From the NCBI GenBank assembly GCA_949300325.1, contig CASGDQ010000015.1, positions 1 to 37,659 on the forward strand: DNA of 37,659 bases, in the 5' to 3' direction. Shown here piece after piece: positions 16,294 to 24,330 of this stretch. The number at the start of each line of letters is the position of its first letter. Position 1 is the stretch's first letter. A program made the position numbers and the translations under genes. Below the pieces are notes generated by a model, which saw only the letters and a program-made list of their open reading frames with translations, did no database searches and was not told the origin of the DNA. This stretch comes from an uncultured Spirochaetales bacterium. Lineage in GTDB: Bacteria; Spirochaetota; Spirochaetia; Sphaerochaetales; Sphaerochaetaceae.

Positions 16294-18204
16294 ATGGTTG
16301 AGATTCTTGTTGTTATTCCTGACAAGGAATTGGAGAGTGCATATTCAAAAGTCATTTCAAGGATGAAGGTGAAAGAGGTTTGCTTTTCCACAGCCTACAT
16401 CTACGGTACCGATAAAAGTGTATTGGAGAAAGCCGAGGGATTTGACATAGTTGTCGTCCGCGGCATGACTTTCCGTGCGATAAGAAAGGCCTATCCGGAA
16501 ATACATGTCATAGAAATAGGAATGACGAGCTCCGATATTTTCGATGCGCTGCTCGAGGTATCGAAACGCTATGGCAGGGAAAAAGTCGGTCTTATTCTTT
16601 CAGACCGTTCCATATGCTGTGATGAAACCATTTCAAAACTGTCGGGATTTGAAATTTCAGTTGAGACGATAAACGATGAGAATGATATCCCTCAGGCGGC
16701 GGACCGTCTGATGGAAAGCGGCTGCAAAGTGCTGATAGGCGGTTTTACCGCATCCTCGTATGCTTTAAAAAAAGGTTATCCTTATGTACCCATAGGCACG
16801 GGCATGGCCTCAATAGAGAAAAGCATCCAGGATGCTCTCGGGGCTGCACAGATCATAGACAGGGAGAGGACCAGGGCCAGTCTGATGAAAACGATCGTAG
16901 ACAGCCTTCCCAACGCTCTTTTGGTCATAAACAGTTTCGGCAACATAATTGCCGCAAACCAGAATGCCGAGGCTTTTTTTGATTCTGATACGCTTGTAGG
17001 CCGCTCCGGTTCTTCAGTGTGGCCTGATATGATAAAGCCTGCACTCTTAGACGATTTGGGCGAGATGGATATCGTTCAGACAGTTAATGGCCATGCGATG
17101 CTGGTTTCCTATATGCCCTTCAATGAGAATGCAGGCAGCAGGGGATTCATGGTTTCGCTTCAGAAGGTCGACCAATTCTATGCCACAGAAAAGAAGGTCC
17201 GAAGCAAGATGAGCGAGAAGGGCCTTGTGGCTAAGTATCATTTTTCGGATATCGTTGCGGACCATCTTGAGATGCGCAAGCTGATTGCCAAGGCAATCCG
17301 TTATGCCCAGGTGGAGGGCAATGTGCTGCTTACTGGGGAAACCGGCACAGGCAAGGAGCTCTTTGTCCAGTCCATGCATAATGCCAGCGCAAGGGCTTCC
17401 GGGCCGTTCGTGTCGGTAAATTGCGCTGCAATTCCCGAGCAGCTTCTGGAAAGCGAGCTTTTCGGTTATGCAGAGGGCGCTTTCACCGGCGCAAAGAAAA
17501 ATGGAAAGATGGGGCTTTTCGAGCTTGCTCATGGCGGAACGCTTTTTTTGGATGAAATAGGAGAGCTTCCGATGCCGTTGCAGGCTAAACTCCTCAGAGT
17601 CCTTCAGGAAGGTGAGGTAAGGCGGGTAGGAGGGGATGATGTGGTCTCTGTTGATGTGCGCGTTATGAGCGCCACCAATCAGGATATTCCTAAGCTTATC
17701 GAGAAAGGGCAGTTCAGACGTGATCTTTACTATAGGATAAACCTTCTTTCGCTTCATATTCCTCCTCTTAGGGAAAGAGGAGGTGATCTTGGGCTGCTTT
17801 TCCGCCATTTTGTGAAGCTGAATGCCCAGAAGATGCATGTTCCGGTTCCTATTGTGTCGCAGGATGCCATATCCTCCCTGCAGCGCTATAGCTGGAAAGG
17901 CAATATAAGGGAACTTAGGAATGTTGCGGAGCGTATTGTGGTTTTGAATGGAAGCCAAAGGATAAGTGCAAAAACCATAGAAGATGCAGATATCCCGGAA
18001 AGCGAGATGCTAGAAAACGATATTCCTTCTTTCTTGTCTTCCTCTTATGCTAATTGTACCAAGACCTATCTGAAAAATGTTTCCGATGAGAAGCTGTACG
18101 AGATGTATTGCAGTTCCAAGCTTTCCCTGTCTGATTTCTCCCAGCAGGTCGGCATATCCCGCACTACGCTTTGGCGAAAGTTCAAGAAGAAACGGGATGC
18201 ATGA
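16294..18204 (+). CDS. PrpR-type sigma-54-dependent transcriptional activator
   Basis: 636-residue enhancer-binding protein. Residues about 1-190 form a PrpR_N ligand-sensing domain (MVEILVVIPD start), about 195-300 a PAS domain (IVDSLPNALLVINSFGNIIAANQNAE), about 320-560 the AAA+ sigma-54 interaction module with Walker A GETGTGKE (about 347), ESELFGYAEGAFTGA including the sigma-54 contact loop GAFTGA (about 395), and Walker B FLDEIGELP; the last about 40 residues are a Fis-type helix-turn-helix (LSLSDFSQQVGISRTTLWRKF). PrpR_N proteins sense small organic acids or their CoA derivatives. An in-frame ATG at 16243 would add a 17-residue tail across the promoter; ATG 16294 is preferred. Directly downstream lie its likely binding array and a sigma-54-like promoter. 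Confidence 0.92.
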   Translation: MVEILVVIPDKELESAYSKVISRMKVKEVCFSTAYIYGTDKSVLEKAEGFDIVVVRGMTFRAIRKAYPEIHVIEIGMTSSDIFDALLEVSKRYGREKVGLILSDRSICCDETISKLSGFEISVETINDENDIPQAADRLMESGCKVLIGGFTASSYALKKGYPYVPIGTGMASIEKSIQDALGAAQIIDRERTRASLMKTIVDSLPNALLVINSFGNIIAANQNAEAFFDSDTLVGRSGSSVWPDMIKPALLDDLGEMDIVQTVNGHAMLVSYMPFNENAGSRGFMVSLQKVDQFYATEKKVRSKMSEKGLVAKYHFSDIVADHLEMRKLIAKAIRYAQVEGNVLLTGETGTGKELFVQSMHNASARASGPFVSVNCAAIPEQLLESELFGYAEGAFTGAKKNGKMGLFELAHGGTLFLDEIGELPMPLQAKLLRVLQEGEVRRVGGDDVVSVDVRVMSATNQDIPKLIEKGQFRRDLYYRINLLSLHIPPLRERGGDLGLLFRHFVKLNAQKMHVPVPIVSQDAISSLQRYSWKGNIRELRNVAERIVVLNGSQRISAKTIEDADIPESEMLENDIPSFLSSSYANCTKTYLKNVSDEKLYEMYCSSKLSLSDFSQQVGISRTTLWRKFKKKRDA

Positions 18205-18206
18205 GT

Positions 18207-18255
18207 TGAAACAGATTATGAAACAATTATGAAACTCATTTTGAAACAATGAAAC
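18207..18255 (+). repeat. array of five TGAAAC repeats, likely activator binding sites
   Basis: TGAAAC begins at 18207, 18219, 18230, 18242 and 18250, always on the same strand. The first four are 12, 11 and 12 bp apart, about one helical turn, so all face the same side of the DNA. The array begins 3 nt after the activator's stop codon and about 130 bp upstream of the sigma-54-like promoter, the expected place for an upstream activating sequence. Confidence 0.7.
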
Positions 18256-18361
18256 AATATTTTAACAAATTATATTTTGTATTCATTTGCTTTAAAATTT
18301 TTTTCATTATTTTTTTAATTCCATAATATGCAAGGATATCTTTGTATCGATGATTAAAATT

Positions 18362-18381
18362 GCAGATCATGTGCAATCTGC
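18362..18381 (+). promoter_or_regulatory. inverted repeat overlapping the promoter upstream edge
   Basis: GCAGAT (18362-18367) and ATCTGC (18376-18381) form a perfect 6-bp dyad with 8-bp spacer, ending one base before the -24 element. A second dyad, TTGCA-N7-TGCAA (18360-18376), overlaps it. Possible operator; binder unknown. Confidence 0.35.
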
Positions 18382-18398
18382 TTGGCACGGTTATTTCT
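18382..18398 (+). promoter_or_regulatory. candidate sigma-54 promoter of the pdxA2-tct operon
   Basis: The -24 element TTGGCACG is a perfect consensus. At the correct spacing the -12 element reads TTTCT, where TTGCW is expected, so the usually invariant GC is TC. A TTGCT does occur at 18398-18402 but 4 bp too far. Start of transcription would be near 18409, about 40 nt before the first gene. Confidence 0.55.
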
Positions 18399-18447
18399 TG
18401 CTATGAAGGTAAGACGGTGTTCCCACCGATATGAAGGAGGTTTATTT

Positions 18448-19458
18448 ATGGAAGAAAGGAAACCTGTCCTTGGAATCCTTTTAGGTGACGGGGGTGGAGT
18501 CGGGCCTGAAATCATTGCAAAACTTGCAGTTTCCGGGTTTTTTGACAAATACTGCAAACCCGTGTTCATTGGAGATTCAAGGATCTTTAACAGGGCTCTG
18601 AAGCTTACCGGAAAAACTGTAGAACTTGTCAAGATCGACAATATCTGTGAGGCTGTATGGGGCAATGGTACATATCCTATTTTCGATAGGAACAATCTCA
18701 GTTGCTCAGATGCTCCGATTGGAAAGCTTACTATTGCTTGTGGCAAGGCTAATCTCGATATGCTTACATTTGCTGTGAAAAAGTATAAGGAGAAAGAAAT
18801 CGAGGGATTCTGCTTCGGGCCGCTGAATAAGGCAGGAATGAAGGAAGCAGGCTGCCCTTATGAATCCGAGCATCATCTGCTTGCCCATGAGTTTGGCCAT
18901 ACCGCTCCGTTCGGGGAGATCAACGTGGTAGGCGAGCTCTGGACTACAAGGACAACGAGCCACATACCAATCAAGGATGTGAGCGCAGCACTGAGTGTGG
19001 AGTCCATCATGAGAGCAATTACGCTTGCAAACGTTTCTTTGAAAAACAGTGGCATTGCCCGCCCGCGTCTTGCAATTGCGGCGCTCAATCCGCATTGCGG
19101 CGAGAATGGACTCTGCGGAAGGGAAGAGATCGATGTTATACAGCCTGCTGTGAAAAAAGCGCAATCGATGGGTATTGCCGCCGAAGGGCCGTTCCCGTCC
19201 GATATCACTTTCATCAAGGCCTTCAACGGTGAATTCGATGGCGTGGTGACAATGTATCATGATCAGGGGCAGATCGCACTCAAGCTCAAGGGATTTGAGC
19301 AGGGCATAACCATTGCCGGAGGACTTCCTGCACCGATTGTGACCTGTGCCCATGGAACAGCATATGATATCGCGGGAAAAGGCATCGTCAAGACAAGTGC
19401 TTTTGAGAATGCAGTGAAAATGGCTGCTCGCATGGCAAATCATCTTGCAGGAAACTGA
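18448..19458 (+). CDS. PdxA2-type dehydrogenase (4-phospho-D-erythronate/threonate dehydrogenase-like)
   Basis: 336-residue NAD-dependent oxidative decarboxylase of the PdxA fold. Metal-binding and substrate motifs are present: ESEHHLLAHEFGH, LNPHCGENGLCGREE, GPFPSDITF, and YHDQGQIALK. Classical PdxA makes vitamin B6, but catabolic PdxA2 proteins oxidise 4-phospho-D-erythronate or -threonate to DHAP and CO2. Its position as the first gene of a sigma-54-controlled transporter operon argues for the catabolic role. The usual partner kinase (DUF1537, DtnK/DenK) is not in this window. Start ATG 18448 is set by AAGGAGG (18434-18440); an ORF extension back to 18382 crosses the promoter and is rejected. 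Confidence 0.85.
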   Translation: MEERKPVLGILLGDGGGVGPEIIAKLAVSGFFDKYCKPVFIGDSRIFNRALKLTGKTVELVKIDNICEAVWGNGTYPIFDRNNLSCSDAPIGKLTIACGKANLDMLTFAVKKYKEKEIEGFCFGPLNKAGMKEAGCPYESEHHLLAHEFGHTAPFGEINVVGELWTTRTTSHIPIKDVSAALSVESIMRAITLANVSLKNSGIARPRLAIAALNPHCGENGLCGREEIDVIQPAVKKAQSMGIAAEGPFPSDITFIKAFNGEFDGVVTMYHDQGQIALKLKGFEQGITIAGGLPAPIVTCAHGTAYDIAGKGIVKTSAFENAVKMAARMANHLAGN

Positions 19459-19472
19459 AAGGAGCTTAGCAG

Positions 19473-19952
19473 ATGAAACTTAATAGCAATTCATCCATAA
19501 AGGTACCAGCAAAAGCTATAATCCCTGTAGTTACATTTATCGTCGGCTTGGTATTCTTCTGGGTTGGCGTAACAAAATTCGGTTTCTGGAATAAGGAGGC
19601 CTTGAAGCCCACGGAAGGCTTTTTCCCGATCATAATCGCAGTTGCCCTTATGGCTTTGAGCGTATTGGCATTCCTACAGTCCTTGAAAGGTGATAAGAAC
19701 ATAGAGCTCAGGCTCATCAACTGGTATGTTCCGCTCGGCCTTATTGCCATGATCCTTCTGTGCTTGGTCATCGGAACTGTACCTTCTGTCATTCTTTTCA
19801 TGCTTTTTTGGTTGAAGGTATATGAAAAACAAAGCTGGAAATGTACGATCACAGTTCTCATCATAGTTCTTCTTATTGTGGTCGGATGTTTCATCATGTG
19901 GCTCGATATCGATTTCCCGATGGGGATAATCTATGATTCATTCTTTGGTTGA
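19473..19952 (+). CDS. tctB: tripartite tricarboxylate transporter small membrane subunit TctB
   Basis: 159-residue membrane protein with four hydrophobic helices (about 15-38, 50-68, 82-108, 120-140), the size and topology of TctB. It forms the membrane part of a Na+- or H+-driven carboxylate importer with TctA. Strong ribosome site (AAGGAG, 19459-19464); 14 nt after pdxA2 and followed immediately by tctA. The sequence of TctB varies strongly, so the call leans on its position and topology. Confidence 0.85.
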   Translation: MKLNSNSSIKVPAKAIIPVVTFIVGLVFFWVGVTKFGFWNKEALKPTEGFFPIIIAVALMALSVLAFLQSLKGDKNIELRLINWYVPLGLIAMILLCLVIGTVPSVILFMLFWLKVYEKQSWKCTITVLIIVLLIVVGCFIMWLDIDFPMGIIYDSFFG

Positions 19953-19963
19953 GGAGGTGCCGT

Positions 19964-21487
19964 ATGGAAAACTTTGAAATGTTGTTGCATGGATTTACTG
20001 TTGTTTTCACTTTCCAGAATATAGGCGCCTGTCTATTGGGTGCGGTTTTGGGACTGATCGTGGGCGCTATGCCTGGTATCGGTTCTCTTGCAGGTGTTGC
20101 GCTGCTGCTTCCTCTTACCTACAAGTTTGATCCCACAACCGCGATCATCATGCTCGGAGCCTTGTATTATTCAAACATGTACGGCGGTTCATTCTCCGCT
20201 ATATTGCTTAATATCCCTGGTGATTCTCCGGCGGTCATGACGGCGTTGGACGGCTATCCGATGGCGACGGTGAAAAAGAGGCCGGGACAAGCCCTTTTGA
20301 CTGCAAACAGCGCATCCTTCATCGGAGGAACGATCGGCATGATCATCCTTACGTTCATGGGACCGCTTCTTGCAGATATCGGACTTAAATTCGGTCCAGC
20401 AGAGATGATGGTGCTGCTTCTTGTCGCAATGACCAGCATCGGTTGGCTTGTGGGTTCCAATCCTACTACAGGTGTCGTGCTTTCATTGCTTGGAATCCTG
20501 GTGGCCAGCATCGGAATGGATGTTCAGACCGGTGTTCCGCGCTTCAATTTCGGAAGCGTATACCTGATGGGCGGCATAGAGTTCATTCCGTTTGTAATCG
20601 GTACTGTGGGTTTTGCGCAGGTCATGAGGCTGATGGATGAGAAGGATGACGAGGTTAAGGCTGTCACTGACCGCCTTACAATCAGGGGCTCTCTGCTTAC
20701 AGGCCATGATTTTAAAAGGCTTCTGCCTCCTGCGATCAGGTCAGGCTTCATGGGCACTTTCGTAGGCGTGCTTCCAGGAGCAGGCGCCACAACAGGCGCG
20801 TTCCTTGGATATGCCATGCAGAGAGCTTTCAAGAGCGAGGAACCGCTTGGAACAGGTGCGGTCGAAGGGATCGCCGCATGCGAGGCAGCAAACAATGCCG
20901 CCGCTGCAGGATCGTTCGCACCTCTGCTTGCCCTCGGCATACCCGGCTCTGGAACCGGTGCAGTTCTTCTTGGGGGATTGATGATGTGGGGGCTCAATCC
21001 TGGTCCGCTGCTGTTCACAAACGAGCCGGATTTCGCATGGGGCCTCATAGCTTCGCTCTTTATTGCGAACATACTGACTTTGATCATCGCACTTGGAATC
21101 ATTCCAATGCTGCTGAAGATCCTGTCGGTGCCTGTAAGGCTGATCATACCGGTGATCATCATGGTGTGCTTTGCTGGATCCTATTCGGCTACATATTCGC
21201 TTTACGGAGTCATGATCATGCTTATTTCCGGTATTTGCGGATATATTTTGGAGAAGGCTGGATATTCCACTGCGCCGATGCTGCTTGCATTCGTTCTTGC
21301 TCCTCTGCTTGAGGACAATATGAGGAAGGCGTTTGTGATTTCCGGAGGCGATATCTCTTCCGTATTCTTCAATAGCGCCATAGCTACTGTGCTTACAATC
21401 GTGTTCATCCTCATTGCGGCAACACCTATTGTCAGAGCGATACTGACAAAAGCCGGAGTGCTTAAGAAAAAGAATAAGACAAACTAA
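19964..21487 (+). CDS. tctA: tripartite tricarboxylate transporter large permease TctA
   Basis: 507-residue permease with about 12 membrane helices. Typical TctA motifs are present: GAMPGIGSLAGVALLLPLT near residue 36, GDSPAVMTALDGYPMA near 90, GVLPGAGATTGAF near 265, EAANNAAAAGSFAPLLALGIPGSGT near 305. Start ATG 19964 follows GAGGAGG (19951-19957) by 6 nt; an earlier in-frame ATG at 19949 overlaps the tctB stop. A strong hairpin separates it from the binding-protein gene. Confidence 0.95.
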   Translation: MENFEMLLHGFTVVFTFQNIGACLLGAVLGLIVGAMPGIGSLAGVALLLPLTYKFDPTTAIIMLGALYYSNMYGGSFSAILLNIPGDSPAVMTALDGYPMATVKKRPGQALLTANSASFIGGTIGMIILTFMGPLLADIGLKFGPAEMMVLLLVAMTSIGWLVGSNPTTGVVLSLLGILVASIGMDVQTGVPRFNFGSVYLMGGIEFIPFVIGTVGFAQVMRLMDEKDDEVKAVTDRLTIRGSLLTGHDFKRLLPPAIRSGFMGTFVGVLPGAGATTGAFLGYAMQRAFKSEEPLGTGAVEGIAACEAANNAAAAGSFAPLLALGIPGSGTGAVLLGGLMMWGLNPGPLLFTNEPDFAWGLIASLFIANILTLIIALGIIPMLLKILSVPVRLIIPVIIMVCFAGSYSATYSLYGVMIMLISGICGYILEKAGYSTAPMLLAFVLAPLLEDNMRKAFVISGGDISSVFFNSAIATVLTIVFILIAATPIVRAILTKAGVLKKKNKTN

Positions 21488-21495
21488 AACAGCTG

Positions 21496-21513
21496 CCGGG
21501 GCTGAGGCCCCGG
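21496..21513 (+). promoter_or_regulatory. intergenic hairpin between tctA and tctC
   Basis: CCGGGGC (21496-21502) pairs perfectly with GCCCCGG (21507-21513) around TGAG. No T-run follows, so it is not a standard terminator. It may protect or process the message so that the binding protein is made in excess of the permease. Confidence 0.6.
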
Positions 21514-21532
21514 TATCAATAGGAGAGAAAAA

Positions 21533-22522
21533 ATGAAAAGGAGATTGATTTTAATTTTGACGATATCGGCCATTGTCCTCATGGCAATGGGATGCAAGAA
21601 AAATGGTTCGGATGATGGAGCATTCACACCTAGCCGCGATGTCGAGTGGACATGCACCAGCAATCCTGGAGGAGGATCTGATATCTTTTCGCAGCAGATA
21701 AAGGATGTTATCACGACTGAAGGATATTCGGATGCCAACATAGTCATCAACTATGTTACCGATGGAGGCGGCGAGGTCGGAAGGCTTCAGGTTTCGACCA
21801 CAAAGGGCGCCAGGGCCGATCATACTCTTCTCACATTCAATTCAGGAGATTTGATGCCGATGGTTCAGAATACCGACAATCGTGTTGAGAACTTCACTCC
21901 GCTTGCCGTGCTTGCCGTCGACAAGCAGCTGCTCTTCAAGGGAGAGAATTCCAAATATGATACTTTTGCCGATGTTTTGGAGGCGCTTGCAAATGGGGAA
22001 CATGTGGTTATCGCAGGCAGCAAGGGTGATGATATAGAGACATATTATGCGCTGATTGCTGAACTCGGCGTTCCAGAAAACCAGCTTTCATACATAACCA
22101 ATGATTCCACCTCAGGGGCAATAACATCACTTTTAGGAGGACACGTCGATCTATGCATGAGCAAGCCGGCAGCCGCAGAACAGTATGTTATTGCTGGAAA
22201 GATGACACCAGTGCTGGCTCTTTCCACAGAAAGGTTCACTTCCGACCTGCTCAAGGATGCGCCGACTCTTTCGGAGCTTGGTGATTATGAGGATGTGGAA
22301 GTCCCTGTATGGAGAGGCGTTGTCGGACCGAAGAACATGAGCGAGGAGGCTGCAGCCTATTGGGTGGAATGTCTTGAAAAAGTCTCCTCAAGCGACAGAT
22401 GGAAGACTAACTACATAGAAAAGAACGGCCTTATCTCCGTTTTCTATGGTGGAGAGGATGCAGTCAAGTATATGACCGACTATCAGTCCGATTATCTTGT
22501 GAAAATCGGGAAGGATAAGTAA
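21533..22522 (+). CDS. tctC: tripartite tricarboxylate transporter substrate-binding lipoprotein TctC (Bug family)
   Basis: 329 residues. Signal peptide with lipobox LMAMGC, lipid-anchored Cys at 21, so it is tethered to the outer face of the cytoplasmic membrane. The mature protein is a Bug-type two-lobe binding protein: SNPGGGSDIFSQQ near residue 42 corresponds to the family's first substrate loop, and NDSTSGAITSLLGGHVDL near 185 to the second. Ligands of the family are di- and tricarboxylates and other organic acids; the exact one is not predictable. Ribosome site AGGAG (21521-21525). Confidence 0.92.
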   Translation: MKRRLILILTISAIVLMAMGCKKNGSDDGAFTPSRDVEWTCTSNPGGGSDIFSQQIKDVITTEGYSDANIVINYVTDGGGEVGRLQVSTTKGARADHTLLTFNSGDLMPMVQNTDNRVENFTPLAVLAVDKQLLFKGENSKYDTFADVLEALANGEHVVIAGSKGDDIETYYALIAELGVPENQLSYITNDSTSGAITSLLGGHVDLCMSKPAAAEQYVIAGKMTPVLALSTERFTSDLLKDAPTLSELGDYEDVEVPVWRGVVGPKNMSEEAAAYWVECLEKVSSSDRWKTNYIEKNGLISVFYGGEDAVKYMTDYQSDYLVKIGKDK

Positions 22523-22564
22523 GATTCGAATATGGCATCCAGCCATCGATAAAGGAGGTCTGAT

Positions 22565-23218
22565 ATGAAAAAAGTAAGCTTACTCCATACCGTTAAGAGC
22601 GTTTATGAGACGTTTGCCGACGAGCTGGTTTCAGCTTATGGAAAACCGTTGGAGGTTGATAATGCTGTCGATGAGTTTTTGGTTACGAACGCTCAGAAGA
22701 AAGGTTTTTTCCCTCCTGAAAACAAGAGACGGTTGTATTTGGACCTCCTTGCAATAAGCCAGGGAGAACCGGATCTGCTTATTGTCACCTGTTCATCCCT
22801 TACCCCGTTTATTTCCGAGTTCAAGAAGGATTTCGATTTTCCGATCCTTTCAATTGATGAGGAGATGTGCCGCCGTGCTGCTTTAGCTGGCGGCAACATC
22901 GCAGTGCTTGCTACTGCGCCGACTACTGTAAAACCTACAGTGGAGAGGATAGAAGCCGAACTTTCTGCAATCGGCAAAGATGGTGTGGTCACATCCTTTC
23001 TCGATGCGGAAGCCATGACGCTTTTAAAAGCAGGGGATGGGCTGGGGCATGATGCCCGCATTGCAGATATTGCCAGGAAGGCGGTTGATGCAGATGTGCT
23101 TGTGCTTGCCCAAGCAAGCATGGCAAGATCCGAGCATCTTGTCAGCGAGGTGACAGGCAAGCTCGTGCTCTCTTCACCGAAAACCTGTATCGATAAGGCT
23201 TTGGAATTGCTTTTTTAG
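22565..23218 (+). CDS. Asp/Glu/hydantoin racemase-superfamily protein lacking the second catalytic Cys
   Basis: 217-residue protein of the Asp/Glu racemase superfamily. The first catalytic cysteine is visible in VTCSSLTPF (about residue 79). Where the second should be, the protein reads LAQASMAR (about 182), so Ala replaces Cys. Two-base racemisation is therefore unlikely; related single-Cys enzymes act as isomerases or decarboxylases (maleate isomerase uses two Cys, arylmalonate decarboxylase one). It is in the sigma-54 operon, 42 nt after tctC, with ribosome site AAAGGAGG. Its substrate is probably the imported acid or a derivative. Confidence 0.75.
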   Translation: MKKVSLLHTVKSVYETFADELVSAYGKPLEVDNAVDEFLVTNAQKKGFFPPENKRRLYLDLLAISQGEPDLLIVTCSSLTPFISEFKKDFDFPILSIDEEMCRRAALAGGNIAVLATAPTTVKPTVERIEAELSAIGKDGVVTSFLDAEAMTLLKAGDGLGHDARIADIARKAVDADVLVLAQASMARSEHLVSEVTGKLVLSSPKTCIDKALELLF

Positions 23219-23234
23219 TTTTTAAGGAGTTTTT

Positions 23235-23555
23235 ATGGATCATTGCGCTTTGATGGTGAACGATCTTGATTGGTATATGGATTTTTTCTCATCCGTTTTC
23301 GGCTTTTCCTACGTAAAGGAAAATGTTAACGAGTATGGCTTCAGGCAGGTCTGGATGACTGGTGGCCTTCAGCTTGTCTCAACAGACAAGGATATTTGCA
23401 CAGAGGGCGGCATCCTGAACCATTTGGCATTTAATGTTGATGATGTGGATGCTTGCGTGGAAAAATCCTACAGCTTCGGGGCAGTATCGCTTGAAAAAGG
23501 GAAGAACTGGATAATGCTTCCGACCGGTCTATGCTTGGAGATCCTTCAGTCTTAA
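23235..23555 (+). CDS. VOC (glyoxalase/bleomycin resistance) family protein
   Basis: 106-residue single VOC module. Candidate metal ligands are His3 (DHCALMV), His in LNHLAFNVDD (about 73) and Glu in LCLEILQ (about 102), the standard edge positions. Members isomerise, epimerise or cleave small acids. Last gene of the sigma-54 operon, 16 nt after the racemase-like gene, with ribosome site AAGGAG. It ends one base from the convergent GntR gene. Substrate unknown. Confidence 0.75.
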   Translation: MDHCALMVNDLDWYMDFFSSVFGFSYVKENVNEYGFRQVWMTGGLQLVSTDKDICTEGGILNHLAFNVDDVDACVEKSYSFGAVSLEKGKNWIMLPTGLCLEILQS

Positions 23556-23556
23556 G

Positions 23557-24186
23557 TCAAACTTCAAGGCTTTCATGCTTTATATGATCCCTGATAAGCG
23601 CTTTTGCAGCTGCTTTGTCGCCATCTTTCAGCAATTGGATGAGCTGGTTGTGCTGCCCGAGGTATGTTGTAAGCGTCTTTGCAGGAAGATCCTGTTCTAT
23701 TCTTAAAAGCTGTATCTTGGCATCCAAGCGGTTGTATGTGTCGATCAGGGCCTCGTTGCCCGTAGTACCCACGATTGCGATATGAAAAAGGCTGTCGAGT
23801 TCAAATGCCTTATCTCTTTCTCCGATGGAAAGGGAATACAGACAGTTTGCAGCATGCTTGCAGATAGTATCGAGCCCTGCGTCAAAAAGGTCAGCTTTGA
23901 TATGATCTATGGCGAACGATTCGAGATCCACGCGGAGCTCGGCTATATCATCGGCAGCTTCTTTTGAGATGAACGTTATTGAAGCATGGCTTCTAGGAGA
24001 CAGGTTGACAAGACCATATTCGCTTAGCCGTCTCAACGCCTCCCTTATTGGGGTCCGCGATACTCCGAATTCGGCTGCGAGATTGTCTTCGCTGATCCTG
24101 TCACCCATTTTGAGGTTGCCTTTCAATATTTCAGATTTGACTAATGCATATACCTGGTCCGAAAGTGATTGGGCGACTATTTTCAT
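23557..24186 (-). CDS. GntR/FadR-type (FCD domain) transcriptional regulator
   Basis: 209 residues: N-terminal winged helix-turn-helix (about 8-72, with GDRISEDNLAAEFGVSRTPIREALRRL) and an all-helical FCD ligand domain (about 80-205) with Asp/His metal ligands, e.g. LDSLFHIAIV and GQHNQL, typical of regulators sensing carboxylates or sugar acids. The start has AAGGAGT (24194-24200, reverse) upstream. It is divergent from the transketolase operon. The palindrome TTGTATACAA found near its own promoter and at two start sites fits the GntR/FCD operator style, so it probably represses that operon and the glycerate kinase gene. Confidence 0.92.
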   Translation of the reverse strand: MKIVAQSLSDQVYALVKSEILKGNLKMGDRISEDNLAAEFGVSRTPIREALRRLSEYGLVNLSPRSHASITFISKEAADDIAELRVDLESFAIDHIKADLFDAGLDTICKHAANCLYSLSIGERDKAFELDSLFHIAIVGTTGNEALIDTYNRLDAKIQLLRIEQDLPAKTLTTYLGQHNQLIQLLKDGDKAAAKALIRDHIKHESLEV

Positions 24187-24205
24187 AGGTTGACTCCTTA
24201 GGGAA

Positions 24206-24234
24206 ATTGTAGCGTTATTTTAGGGTGTTGTCAA
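24206..24234 (-). promoter_or_regulatory. promoter of the GntR gene
   Basis: Minus strand TTGACA (24234-24229, consensus), 17 bp, TACAAT (24211-24206). Start of transcription near 24199. Confidence 0.75.
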
Positions 24235-24244
24235 ATAGAGTATT

Positions 24245-24254
24245 TTGTATACAA
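24245..24254 (+). promoter_or_regulatory. GntR-type operator upstream of its own promoter
   Basis: TTGTATACAA palindrome, the core of the 12-bp site, lying 10 bp upstream of the GntR gene's -35 box and about 50 bp upstream of the transketolase promoter. Its position differs from the two start-site operators and could serve autoregulation or looping. Confidence 0.65.
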
Positions 24255-24301
24255 TTATCTTTATTTTTGAAAAGTACAGATAATAAAATAGCAAAAAATG
24301 T

Positions 24302-24330
24302 TTGACAGCTTGAAATTAAAGTGATATGTA
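24302..24330 (+). promoter_or_regulatory. promoter of the transketolase operon
   Basis: Consensus TTGACA (24302-24307), 17 bp, then TATGTA (24325-24330), a poor -10. Start of transcription near 24337, inside the operator. Confidence 0.5.

Noticed and set aside
17047..17958. 303-residue minus-strand ORF inside the sigma-54 activator
   Set aside because: Shadow of the AAA+ domain; no ribosome site and no recognisable family.
18398..18402. TTGCT as the true -12 element of the sigma-54 promoter
   Set aside because: It is 4 bp too far from the -24 GG; sigma-54 spacing is very strict.
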